Below, in pieces: positions 55,351-64,000 of a DNA stretch of 64,000 nucleotides. The DNA comes from Pikeienuella litoralis. GTDB lineage: Bacteria; Pseudomonadota; Alphaproteobacteria; Rhodobacterales; Rhodobacteraceae. Below the pieces are notes generated by a model. That model was not told the DNA's origin. It searched no databases and saw only the letters and a program-made list of their open reading frames with translations. How positions within the stretch are numbered: position 1 is the first letter of the stretch; the number at the start of each line of letters is the position of its first letter. Location: NCBI RefSeq assembly GCF_037646705.1, contig NZ_JBBHER010000002.1:124001-188000 (forward strand), given 5' to 3'. The position numbers and the translations under genes were made by a program.

Positions 55351-55709
55351 ACCAGCAGCGCCTTCACGGCCGCAACCAGTTCGGCGTTGGAGAACGGCTT
55401 GGTCATGAACCAGTCGACGCCGGCGCTCTCTGCGATCTCCCGGTCGCGGCGCTGCCCTTTCGCCGTCAGCATGAGAACGGGGAGCGCGGCGATGCGCGGC
55501 GTGGCGCGGATCCGGCGGAGAAGCTCGAACCCGTTCAATCCCGGCAGCATCACATCGAGAACCAGCACATCCGGCGCCTCCGCGCCGAGCGCCGCGAACG
55601 CCGCGTCGCCGTCGTCGAACGCCGTCACCGTGAATCCCTCCCTTGTGAAAAGGAAGGTGAGGCTCTCGACGATATGCGGCTCATCCTCCACGATCATCAC
55701 GCGGGCCAT
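55347..55709 (-). CDS. Stand-alone response regulator (REC domain)
   Basis: 120-aa receiver domain only. The acidic pocket (VEDEP, residues 7-11), the phospho-acceptor Asp in LVLDVMLPGLNGF near 50, the Thr in MLTAKGQ near 80 and the Lys in FMTKPFSN near 101 are all present. It has no output domain, so it passes the signal to another protein or acts by binding. First gene of the operon with the small membrane protein and SLC5-kinase genes. ATG 55709 with GGGGAG 10 nt upstream is chosen over 55727. Confidence 0.92.
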   Translation of the reverse strand: MARVMIVEDEPHIVESLTFLFTREGFTVTAFDDGDAAFAALGAEAPDVLVLDVMLPGLNGFELLRRIRATPRIAALPVLMLTAKGQRRDREIAESAGVDWFMTKPFSNAELVAAVKALLV

Positions 55710-56275
55710 GCGGCGCTTGCTCCCCATTGTTCAGGGTTCATCCCCTTTTGATCACTAGGGCAGGGTCGCCGACGAAAATCAACGCTGGATGCGAAAGCGC
55801 CGGTTTCGGCCCGGCCGCGCGCAGATCGCCCGGATGATGGATTCCAAGGCGAAATATTTGAAAAACATATGGAACGCCGCCGCGATTGCGCCCGAGGCCT
55901 CGGAGAATTCATGGCTCGCTCATCGTCTTGTTATGCCGGCTGCGCGAGCCATGAGAGGGACGCATGAAACGCGCGGAGTGCGCGCAGGGGATATGGGTTC
56001 GGCTCTCGGGCCGTCCGGTGGAGCCGCATGGGGCGGACGTTCTCCTCGGGCGCCGCCGGCCTGACGTTCCTTGAATGCGGGGTCGCCCCGTTTCCCACGC
56101 GATGGGACGGCCGAAGGCCATGGCCGCCGCCACCGGCGCCGGCTCTCTCCGCTTCATGAGGATGTCCATACGGCTCGCGCGCGCGGGCGGCGCTCAAAGC
56201 CGCCGACGCGCCTGCGACATGAACGCGCCATCCGGACATCCCGCCGGATGACGGTCCTCTGGGCGATCGCGGGGG
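55710..56275. other. Gene-free stretch before the DEAD helicase end
   Basis: 566 bases with no convincing gene. A slightly AT-richer patch at 55840-55880 probably belongs to the response regulator promoter. A long-armed inverted repeat is listed separately (55909-55954). Several open frames up to about 90 codons are Arg/Pro-rich and lack ribosome sites. Confidence 0.6.
55909..55954. repeat. Long-arm inverted repeat, 11-bp arms
   Basis: TCATGGCTCGC (55909-55919) is the exact reverse complement of GCGAGCCATGA (55944-55954), separated by 24 nt. It stands about 200 nt upstream of the response regulator start. It could be a stable RNA hairpin, a regulator site or a small-RNA piece; no U-tract follows on either strand. 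Confidence 0.5.
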
Positions 56276-57823
<1,548 letters not shown>

Positions 57824-58175
57824 ATGGGCCTTTCGCGTTGGTTTGGCGGTTTGACGACCGCTTTTTCAACGCGGTCCCGAGCGCCCGTATTGGCGCTCAT
57901 CCTTCTTATTCGGCGCAATTTACTCTTATGTGGCCAAGAGTCAACGAATGCGAACTCCGCGGCGCCCATACGCCATTTCGGCGGCGCAGAAACAGGCGCC
58001 GGAATGGGCGGTCCCGGGGGAAGGGGTTCTTGATTTTTCTTTGCGTCGTCGGCCGTGCTTTCGCGCGCTTGGGCGAGGCCTTTCATGGTGTCGCAGGCGG
58101 TCGACTCCAGAAGAAGAACAGGCGCGAGGCGTGGAGACTTGAACCAAGCTGGTCTGGCTCCCGGCGGACGCGTTT
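57824..58175. other. Gene-free leader region of the DEAD helicase
   Basis: 352 bases between the helicase start and the prfC stop, without a supported gene. It has an unusually AT-rich patch around 57890-57940. The 50 bases next to the helicase start form a nested hairpin (listed separately). The length is consistent with a long 5' leader, as often seen for cold-responsive helicase genes (inference). Confidence 0.55.
57834..57873 (-). promoter_or_regulatory. Nested hairpin in the DEAD helicase leader
   Basis: On the minus strand, the outer arms CGCGTTG and CAACGCG (57873-57867 and 57840-57834) enclose an inner stem GCGGT / ACCGC (57861-57857 and 57850-57846). The structure ends at the G of the GAAAGG ribosome site, 11 nt before the ATG. 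Pairing next to the site suggests control of translation by structure, possibly by temperature or by the helicase itself. It is also a good site for an RNA regulator. Confidence 0.5.
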
Positions 58176-59780
58176 TCAGACCATCATTTCCTTGGTCGCG
58201 GTCAACTCGACATTCGGAAAGTCCTTTCCGGCGCGGTCGATGTCCCACTGGATCCGGATCAGAAACACCGGGTCGCCGTCATGATCGCGCGCCATCTGGC
58301 CGCGATTGGCCTTGATGAACGCCTCGACATCCGAGTCCTCGCCGCGGACCCAGCGGGCGGAGTTGTATTGCGTCGGCTCGAAGCGGATGGGAAGATCATA
58401 CTCGATCTCCATCCGGCTGCCGAGCACGTCGAACTGAAGCGGGCCGACGACGCCGACGATCCACCCTGCGCCGATCTCGGGCTTGAAGAGCTTCGCCGCG
58501 CCCTCTTCGGCGAACTGGGTCAGCGCCTTGTCGAGATGCTTGGCCTTCATCGGGTCTCCGGCGCGCACGGATTGCAAAAGCTCCGGCGCGAAGGAGGGGA
58601 TGCCGACGAAGCGCAGATCCTCCCCTTCGGTCAGCGTGTCGCCGATCCGGAGCTGGCCGTGATTGGGCACGCCGATGATGTCTCCCGCCCAGGCGTCGTC
58701 CGCGATCTCCCTGTCGTTGGCGAGAAACAGCATCGGGCTCGAGATCGCCATCTGCTTGCCCGTGCGGACATGGCGCAGTTTGGCGCCGCGCCTGAAATGG
58801 CCCGAACATAGCCGGACGAAGGCGACCCGGTCGCGATGCTTCGGGTCCATGTTCGCCTGCACCTTGAACACGAACCCGGTGACATTGCTTTCGTCGGCCG
58901 AGATCTGGCGCTTGTCGCTCGCGCGAGGTTGCGGCGGCGGCGCGAATTCGCCAAGGCCGGTCAGAAGTTCTTTCACGCCGAAGGAGTTGATCGCGGAGCC
59001 GAACCAGAGCGGCGTCATCGTCCCGTCAAGGAAGGCCTGCCGGTCGAATGCGGGCAGGAGCCCGCGCGCCAGCTCCACCTGTTCGCGAAGCGTGGCGAGC
59101 AGGCCGGCGGGCACATGCGCCTCGAGCGCGGGGTCGTCGAGCCCGACGATCTTCACCGAGCGCCCCTTCACGTTGCGCTCGGCCCGGTCCATCAGCTCCA
59201 GCCGGTCGTTCACGAGATCATAGGCGCCGAGGAATTCCCGCCCAACCCCGATCGGCCAGGACACCGGCGCGACGTCGAGCGCGAGCAATTCCTGAATCTC
59301 GTCGATGATGTCGAACGGATCGCGGCTTTCCCGGTCCATCTTGTTGCAGAAGGAGAGGATCGGCATGTCGCGGAGGCGGCAGACCTCGAAGAGCTTCCGG
59401 GTCTGGCTCTCGACGCCCTTCGCGCCGTCGATCACCATCACCGCCGCGTCGACCGCGGTCAGCGTCCGGTATGTGTCCTCGGAAAAATCCGCGTGGCCCG
59501 GGGTGTCGACGAGGTTGAACCAGTAGGGGCCGAATTCGAAGGACATCGCCGAAGCGGAGACGGAGATGCCGCGCTCCTGCTCCATCTTCATGAAATCCGA
59601 GCGCGTCCGCCGCGCCTCGCCCTTGGCGCGCACCTGTCCGGCCATGTTGATCGCGCCGCCATGCAGCAGCAGCTTTTCCGTCAGCGTCGTCTTGCCGGCG
59701 TCGGGATGCGAGATGATCGCGAATGTCCGGCGGCGGGCGATTTCGGGCGGAAGGTCCGGGGCGTTGTGGGCGCGGGTCAT
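58176..59780 (-). CDS. prfC: Peptide chain release factor 3
   Basis: 534-aa GTPase that recycles RF1/RF2 from the ribosome. The G domain is complete: G1 SHPDAGKTTLTEK near 24, G3 DTPGHADFSEDTY, G4 SFCNKMDRES. The RRTRSDFMKMEQERGISVSASAM block is the RF3 type of switch I. The C-terminal part (LQFDVLGSRMEIEYDLPIRFEPTQYNSARWV) is normal. ATG 59780 begins the conserved region; an upstream extension (to 59897) is not conserved. It lies 67 bp from the convergent-facing histidine kinase gene on the same strand. Confidence 0.96.
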   Translation of the reverse strand: MTRAHNAPDLPPEIARRRTFAIISHPDAGKTTLTEKLLLHGGAINMAGQVRAKGEARRTRSDFMKMEQERGISVSASAMSFEFGPYWFNLVDTPGHADFSEDTYRTLTAVDAAVMVIDGAKGVESQTRKLFEVCRLRDMPILSFCNKMDRESRDPFDIIDEIQELLALDVAPVSWPIGVGREFLGAYDLVNDRLELMDRAERNVKGRSVKIVGLDDPALEAHVPAGLLATLREQVELARGLLPAFDRQAFLDGTMTPLWFGSAINSFGVKELLTGLGEFAPPPQPRASDKRQISADESNVTGFVFKVQANMDPKHRDRVAFVRLCSGHFRRGAKLRHVRTGKQMAISSPMLFLANDREIADDAWAGDIIGVPNHGQLRIGDTLTEGEDLRFVGIPSFAPELLQSVRAGDPMKAKHLDKALTQFAEEGAAKLFKPEIGAGWIVGVVGPLQFDVLGSRMEIEYDLPIRFEPTQYNSARWVRGEDSDVEAFIKANRGQMARDHDGDPVFLIRIQWDIDRAGKDFPNVELTATKEMMV

Positions 59781-59847
59781 GGGGCGCGTATATCCGGGCG
59801 CGGAGGGGGAGGAAAGGGCGATGCGTCGGATGCGCGCCGCCCTCGGC

Positions 59848-61284
59848 TCAGGCGGGGAGGATCCTGTCCCGGGGCCCTTGCCGGGCTTCCGATTCAATCG
59901 CCGCCGCCGCGCCGTCCCCCCCGGCGCCGGGAGGCATGTCGATCGTGATCGTCGTCCCTCGGCCGGGCGCGCTCTCGATCGTGAATCCTGCGCCGTGAGC
60001 CCGCGCGATCTCGCGCGCCAGCGTCAATCCGACGCCGGAGCCGTTTTCGGCGTTCTCCACGCCGTTCACCCGGCCGAAAAGCTCAAGCGCGACGGCGATC
60101 TCCGGCTCCGTCATGCCGACGCCGTCATCCATCACCGTGAATGTGGCGCCGCCATTTTCGGCGCGGGAGAGGCGAACCAGAACCTCGCCGTTCTCGGCCG
60201 CGTATTTGATGGCGTTCTCGGCGAGATGCGAAAGCATCCGGCGCAGCCCGTCGGAATCGCCTGCGGCGTGAAGCGGCGCGTCGGCGGAGGCCTCGACCCG
60301 GAACCGGACATTGCGGCTCGCGGCCTCCAGTTTGAAGCGATTCTTGATTTCGGGCAGGATTGCGGGGAGATCGACGGAGGTGTTCGTCAGCTTCGCGCCG
60401 CCGGTCGCCATCGCGGCGATATCGAGAAGATCGGTGACGAGATCCAGCATCCGCTGGCCGCTCTCGTGAATGTTGGCCGCAAATTCCCGATAGGCGGCCG
60501 ATGTCGGGCCGAGGGCCTCGGTCCGGATCAGCTCGGAGAGGCCGATCACCCCGTTCAGAGGCGTGCGAAGCTCATGGCTGACGCCGAGGAGAAACCGGGA
60601 CTTCGCCTCCGCCGCCGCCTCCACCCTGGTGAGCGCGTCGCGGAGTTCGCGCCGGGCCTGACGTTCCCGGATCGCGATCACGCCAAGCTGAAGAACCACC
60701 GCCGACCAGGCGAGGATCGTGACGATGAGCACCGTGAGGACCAGCGGCCATTCCGTATCCGGCGCGCCGATGAGGCTGATGAGACGAAGGGAATAGCCGC
60801 AGAAAAAGGCGCTGAAGGGCAGGGTGACCAGAATGGCGATCTGCAGGCCGCGACGACGCATGAGCCGCCAGACCGTGACCATCATGTAGAAGGTCAGCGC
60901 GCCATTGATCACCGAGCTTGTCGTCAACATCGCCGTCGGCGCGCCGGCCAGCGCCGCCTGCGCGGCGAGGTTCGCGAGCCCGGTCAGCGTCAGGGCCGCG
61001 ATCGGCGGCTTGTTGTTCTCCGTCCGAAGGACCGCGAAGAAGGCGCAGCACATCCCGCCATATGCGCCCGCCGCGGCGAGCAGCGGCATGTATCTGAGAT
61101 TGACCTCCGGTCGGATCAGAATCGCGACGACGCCGACCAGATAGAACAGGTTGGCTCCATTCAGCCAATGGATGGCCGGATCGCGCCGGATATGCCTGTC
61201 GAACGCAAGCCCCATGCCAAGCGCGATGACCACGGATACGCCGGCGAACAGGATGACGGACGGCGCGTCGATCTCAATCAACAT
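59848..61284 (-). CDS. Membrane sensor histidine kinase
   Basis: 478-aa sensor. Residues 1-215 contain about six to seven helices without a large periplasmic loop (LFAGVSVVIALGMGLAF, ILVTLPFSAFFCGYSLR), an arrangement like the 7TM-type sensors that detect membrane or lipid signals. HisKA follows with LLGVSHELRTPLNG near 240, then HATPase_c with LAENAIKYA, MDDGVGMTEPEI and SGVGLTLAREIA. It has no receiver domain, and no response regulator gene is next to it. Divergent from the RNase R gene. Confidence 0.9.
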   Translation of the reverse strand: MLIEIDAPSVILFAGVSVVIALGMGLAFDRHIRRDPAIHWLNGANLFYLVGVVAILIRPEVNLRYMPLLAAAGAYGGMCCAFFAVLRTENNKPPIAALTLTGLANLAAQAALAGAPTAMLTTSSVINGALTFYMMVTVWRLMRRRGLQIAILVTLPFSAFFCGYSLRLISLIGAPDTEWPLVLTVLIVTILAWSAVVLQLGVIAIRERQARRELRDALTRVEAAAEAKSRFLLGVSHELRTPLNGVIGLSELIRTEALGPTSAAYREFAANIHESGQRMLDLVTDLLDIAAMATGGAKLTNTSVDLPAILPEIKNRFKLEAASRNVRFRVEASADAPLHAAGDSDGLRRMLSHLAENAIKYAAENGEVLVRLSRAENGGATFTVMDDGVGMTEPEIAVALELFGRVNGVENAENGSGVGLTLAREIARAHGAGFTIESAPGRGTTITIDMPPGAGGDGAAAAIESEARQGPRDRILPA

Positions 61285-61400
61285 GGCCGCCGGCTCCTCT
61301 TCCGTCAGAGGATTGGGCCCTGTAATTTGTTGAAGAGACGTGGATGCTGGCCGAATTGCGACACTGGACCTCGCGCACGGCCTCGTTCATATCTCGCCGC

Positions 61401-63641
61401 ATGAGCGATTTCCCCACAAAATCCGACATCCTTTCCTGGGTCCGTGAGAATCCCGGTCGGGCGTCGAAACGCGATATCGCTCGAGCCTTCGGCATCAAAG
61501 GCGCAGAGCGCGTCGAGTTGAAGCGAATCATCCGCGAGTTGCAAGGTGAGGGTGCGATAAAGAAGACCGGCCGGAAACATTTCCGTGGCGATGGCGCCTT
61601 GCCGCCGGTCGGAATGCTGGTGGTGGAGGCGACGGGGGCCTCCGGCGATCTTTTCGCCGCGCCCGAGAACTGGTCGGATGAGAGCCCTCCGCCGCGGATC
61701 GTCATCATCGAAAAGAGAGGCGACCCGGCGCTGACGAAGGGCGATCGGATTCTGGCCCGGCTCGCGCCGAGCGAGCGCGAAGCCGGAACATTCGAAGCGC
61801 GGATGATCCGCAAGATCGCCTCCGGCGCGCGCCGGGCGCTTGGAATCTACCGGATCGGAGAAGAGGGCGGGCGGCTTGTCCCGGTCGACCGCAGGCAGGA
61901 CGAGATGCTGATCACCGAACCGGGCGACGCCCGGGACGGCGAGCTGGTCGAGGTCGAGGCGCTGCCCGGCCCCCGGTTCGGCCTGCGCCGGGCGCGGGTG
62001 GTGGAGCGGCTGGGCGATCCCGGAGCGGCGCGCTCGGTATCGCTGATCGCGGTGCACACGCACGGCATTCCCACCGAGTTCCCCGAAGCCGCGCTGAAGG
62101 AGGCCGCGGCGGTCAAGCCGCTGAAGAATTTCAAGGGCCGCGAAGATCTCCGCCATCTGCCGCTGATCACCATCGACCCGTCGGACGCGCGCGACCATGA
62201 CGACGCGGTCTGCGCGGCGCCCGATGAGGAGAACGAGGGCGGCTGGATCGTCTGGGTGGCGATCGCCGATGTCGCGCATTACGTCCGCCCCGGCTCCGCG
62301 TTGGACCGGGAGGCGAAGAAGCGGGGCAACTCCACCTATTTTCCCGACCGCGTGGTGCCGATGTTGCCGGAGTCGCTTTCGGGCGATCTTTGCTCGCTGC
62401 ATGCGGGCGCCGACCGGCCCTGCATCGCGGCGCGGATGGTTCTCTCCGCCGAGGGCGCGCTCCGGGGGCGGAGCTTTCATCGCGGCGTCATGCGCTCGCC
62501 GGCCTCGCTGACCTATGAACAGACGCAGGCCGCGATCGATGGCGCGCCGGACGAGGTGACGGCGGATCTGGTCGAGCCGGTCCTGAAGCCGCTTTACGGC
62601 GCATACGCCGCCGCCGCCGCGGCGCGGGAGCGGCGGGCGCCCCTGCATCTCGAGCTGCCGGAACGCCGGATCGAGCTTTCGCCTGAGGGGAAGGTGACCG
62701 CCGTCCGGGTGCGTGAGCGGCTGGACGCGCACAAACTGATCGAGGAGTTCATGATCCTCGCCAATGTCGCGGCGGCGACGGTGCTGGAGGAGAAGCGCCG
62801 GCCGCTGCTCTACCGCGTTCACGAAGAGCCGGACCCGCTGAAGATCGACGCGCTGCGCACGCTGGCGGAGGAGGCTGGTTACCGGTTGGCGAAGGGGCAG
62901 GTGCTGGAGACGCGCCATCTGAACGCGCTTCTGGACGCGGCGGCCGGCTCGCCTGACGCGGAGCTGATCAATCTCGCGGTGCTCCGCGCGCAGACGCAGG
63001 CCTATTACGCGCCCGAAAATTTCAGCCATTTCGGACTCGCGCTCCGCTCCTACGCGCATTTCACTTCGCCGATCCGGCGTTACGCCGATCTGATCGTCCA
63101 TCGGGCGTTGATCGCCGCGCATCGCTGGGGCGACGATGGTCAGACCATGGAGGAGGCGGCGAGCCTGCCCGAGATCGCCGAGCATATCTCGATGACCGAA
63201 CGCCGCTCGATGGACGCGGAGCGTGACACGATCGACCGGTATCTTTCGGCCTTTCTCGCGGATCGGGTCGGGGCGGAGTTCGAAGGCCGGGTCTCCGGCG
63301 TCGCGCGGTTCGGGCTTTTCGTGAAGCTGGATGAGAGCGGCGCTGACGGGCTTGTGCCGATCTCGTCGCTCGGCGCGGAGTATTTCCGGCATGACGAGGC
63401 GCGCGCCGCGCTGGTCGGGGAGCGCTCGGGCAAGACCATCGCCATGGGCGCCCGCGCCCGCGTGCGGCTGGCGGAGGCGACGCCCCTGACCGGCGGTCTT
63501 CTGTTTGAATTGCTGGAGGCGGAAGGCTTTGGCAAGCCGGGCCGCGCCGGGCCGCGCGGCGGCGGACCGAAAAGGCGGCTGGGGCAGGCGAGGGCCCGAA
63601 AGGTGAAACTGGCCAAAAAGCAGGCGCGCCGCGGCGGCTGA
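61401..63641 (+). CDS. rnr: Ribonuclease R
   Basis: 746-aa 3'-5' exoribonuclease that degrades structured RNA. An N-terminal winged-helix segment (ILSWVRENPGRASKRDIARAFG) precedes the cold-shock domains. The RNB catalytic core has DPSDARDHDDAVCA near 260 and PDRVVPMLPESLS, then AHFTSPIRRYADLIVHRAL near 540-560. An S1 domain (FEGRVSGVARFGLFVKLDESG) near 630 and a basic Lys/Arg tail (RKVKLAKKQARRGG) end the protein. ATG 61401 leaves room for a divergent promoter; ATG 61344 would add 19 residues and also has a weak site (AGAGAC). No clear ribosome site decides. Confidence 0.94.
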   Translation: MSDFPTKSDILSWVRENPGRASKRDIARAFGIKGAERVELKRIIRELQGEGAIKKTGRKHFRGDGALPPVGMLVVEATGASGDLFAAPENWSDESPPPRIVIIEKRGDPALTKGDRILARLAPSEREAGTFEARMIRKIASGARRALGIYRIGEEGGRLVPVDRRQDEMLITEPGDARDGELVEVEALPGPRFGLRRARVVERLGDPGAARSVSLIAVHTHGIPTEFPEAALKEAAAVKPLKNFKGREDLRHLPLITIDPSDARDHDDAVCAAPDEENEGGWIVWVAIADVAHYVRPGSALDREAKKRGNSTYFPDRVVPMLPESLSGDLCSLHAGADRPCIAARMVLSAEGALRGRSFHRGVMRSPASLTYEQTQAAIDGAPDEVTADLVEPVLKPLYGAYAAAAAARERRAPLHLELPERRIELSPEGKVTAVRVRERLDAHKLIEEFMILANVAAATVLEEKRRPLLYRVHEEPDPLKIDALRTLAEEAGYRLAKGQVLETRHLNALLDAAAGSPDAELINLAVLRAQTQAYYAPENFSHFGLALRSYAHFTSPIRRYADLIVHRALIAAHRWGDDGQTMEEAASLPEIAEHISMTERRSMDAERDTIDRYLSAFLADRVGAEFEGRVSGVARFGLFVKLDESGADGLVPISSLGAEYFRHDEARAALVGERSGKTIAMGARARVRLAEATPLTGGLLFELLEAEGFGKPGRAGPRGGGPKRRLGQARARKVKLAKKQARRGG

Positions 63642-63649
63642 ACCCGGCG

Positions 63650-64000
63650 TCAGCGCCGAAGCGCGGTTTTCAGGTCGGCCATGGCGAGGGCCCCCAACGC
63701 GAAGGCGAGGATGGCGTAGAGCGCTCCTCCGAGCAGCACGACGCCGGCGAGCGCGAAATAACGAACGCCGGGCGCGATCAGCGCGTCGGCGAGCGCGCCG
63801 ATCGCGAGATGCAACCCGCCCGCCATCAACGCGCTCGCCAGAACCAGCCTTGGAAGCCGGCGCCGAAGGCGGGCGTCCGGCCGGACCGCGTCGCCAAAGC
63901 CGCGCGCGCCGCGCCAGAGCAGGGCGAGGTTCAGCCAGCCCGCCAGCGTGGTGCCGATCGGGATCGCCAGCCAACCGATGAGCGGCGCGCCAAGGAGAGA
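63650..64000 (-). CDS. murJ: Lipid II flippase MurJ, partial
   Basis: 117 codons at the C-terminus of an inner-membrane protein of the MOP family that flips lipid II for peptidoglycan synthesis. The last three to four helices are visible: GWLAIPIGTTLAGWLNLALL, the ALAGVVLLGGALYAILAF helix and the final basic DLKTALRR, a common MurJ ending. The 5' end lies beyond the right edge. It is convergent with the RNase R gene at 8 bp. Confidence 0.85.
   Translation of the reverse strand, partial: SLLGAPLIGWLAIPIGTTLAGWLNLALLWRGARGFGDAVRPDARLRRRLPRLVLASALMAGGLHLAIGALADALIAPGVRYFALAGVVLLGGALYAILAFALGALAMADLKTALRR

Noticed and set aside
55789..56239. Open frames of 86-102 codons in the gene-free stretch
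   Set aside because: Arg/Pro-rich, overlapping on both strands, no ribosome sites or family resemblance.
58130..58170. T-arm-like GGTTCAAGTC on the minus strand
   Set aside because: No acceptor, D or anticodon arms can be drawn around it; not a tRNA.
61305..63974. 889-codon open frame antisense to the RNase R gene
   Set aside because: Shadow frame of a gene with complete RNB and S1 motifs.

Overview
The window is chromosomal DNA from a GC-rich bacterium, almost certainly an alphaproteobacterium and most like the Rhodobacterales/Paracoccaceae. This is inferred from gene content: three-gene TRAP transporters, a single-cysteine DksA, a VPLPA-CTERM protein, the run prolyl-tRNA deacylase / thioredoxin-TPR / LON-domain / Trm112-like / SMC, and S4, SMC and MlaA proteins of alphaproteobacterial type. 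Coding density is high and third positions are mostly G or C, so long antisense open frames are common and were discarded. I see no rRNA, CRISPR array, insertion sequence or prophage. One tRNA is present (Gly, anticodon GCC).

Layout. 1-2441 (minus): gspF (cut by the left edge) and gspE of a type II secretion/type IV pilus-like system, divergent from a five-haem-site periplasmic cytochrome c (2579-3904). 4063-4809: SIMPL protein; then tRNA-Gly. 5171-7596: a four-gene housekeeping run (YbaK-type deacylase, CnoX-like thioredoxin, LON-domain protein, Trm112-like), followed by smc and aroC. 12400-13660: a sharply AT-rich insert holding one PIN-domain gene, the clearest sign of horizontal transfer. 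14044-19130 (minus): VWA protein, a 59-aa membrane protein, GNAT, AEC permease, VPLPA-CTERM surface protein and MoxR ATPase. dksA diverges from moxR. 19963-23902: EamA permease and a complete TRAP transporter. 24248-27493 (minus): rpsD, a TRIC-type channel and a KefB/C-type antiporter.

27652-34538: a sulfotransferase divergent from carB, a PP1-type phosphatase overlapping carB, a protein resembling Pycsar membrane effectors, and pobA. 34548-40176 (minus): a five-gene catabolic operon (IlvD/Edd-type dehydratase, HIBADH-type reductase, TRAP P-Q-M), probably for a sugar acid or hydroxy acid. 40268-43391 (minus): HlyD and ABC components of a type I secretion system. A perfect CRP-type palindrome lies midway between it and mlaA-mlaC (43610-45017). 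45059-50179: RraA-like protein, a small PH-like membrane protein, an unusual 652-aa membrane protein with a degenerate P-loop, an esterase and a glutathionyl-hydroquinone reductase. 50311-52256 (minus): a MaoC-like hydratase and a class III CoA-transferase. 52388-55709 (minus): response regulator, small membrane protein and an SLC5-STAC-histidine kinase (CbrA-like) in one operon. 56276-64000: DEAD-box helicase with a structured leader, prfC, a membrane histidine kinase, RNase R and the end of murJ.

The main candidates for undescribed biology are the 652-aa membrane P-loop protein, the orphan Pycsar-effector-like gene, the AT-rich PIN island, the CX4CH multihaem cytochrome, the unnamed small membrane proteins in the VWA and CbrA-like clusters, and several well-formed palindromes and leader hairpins (carB, DEAD helicase, mlaA, 55909-55954). 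I found no multi-gene system that I can call new with confidence.
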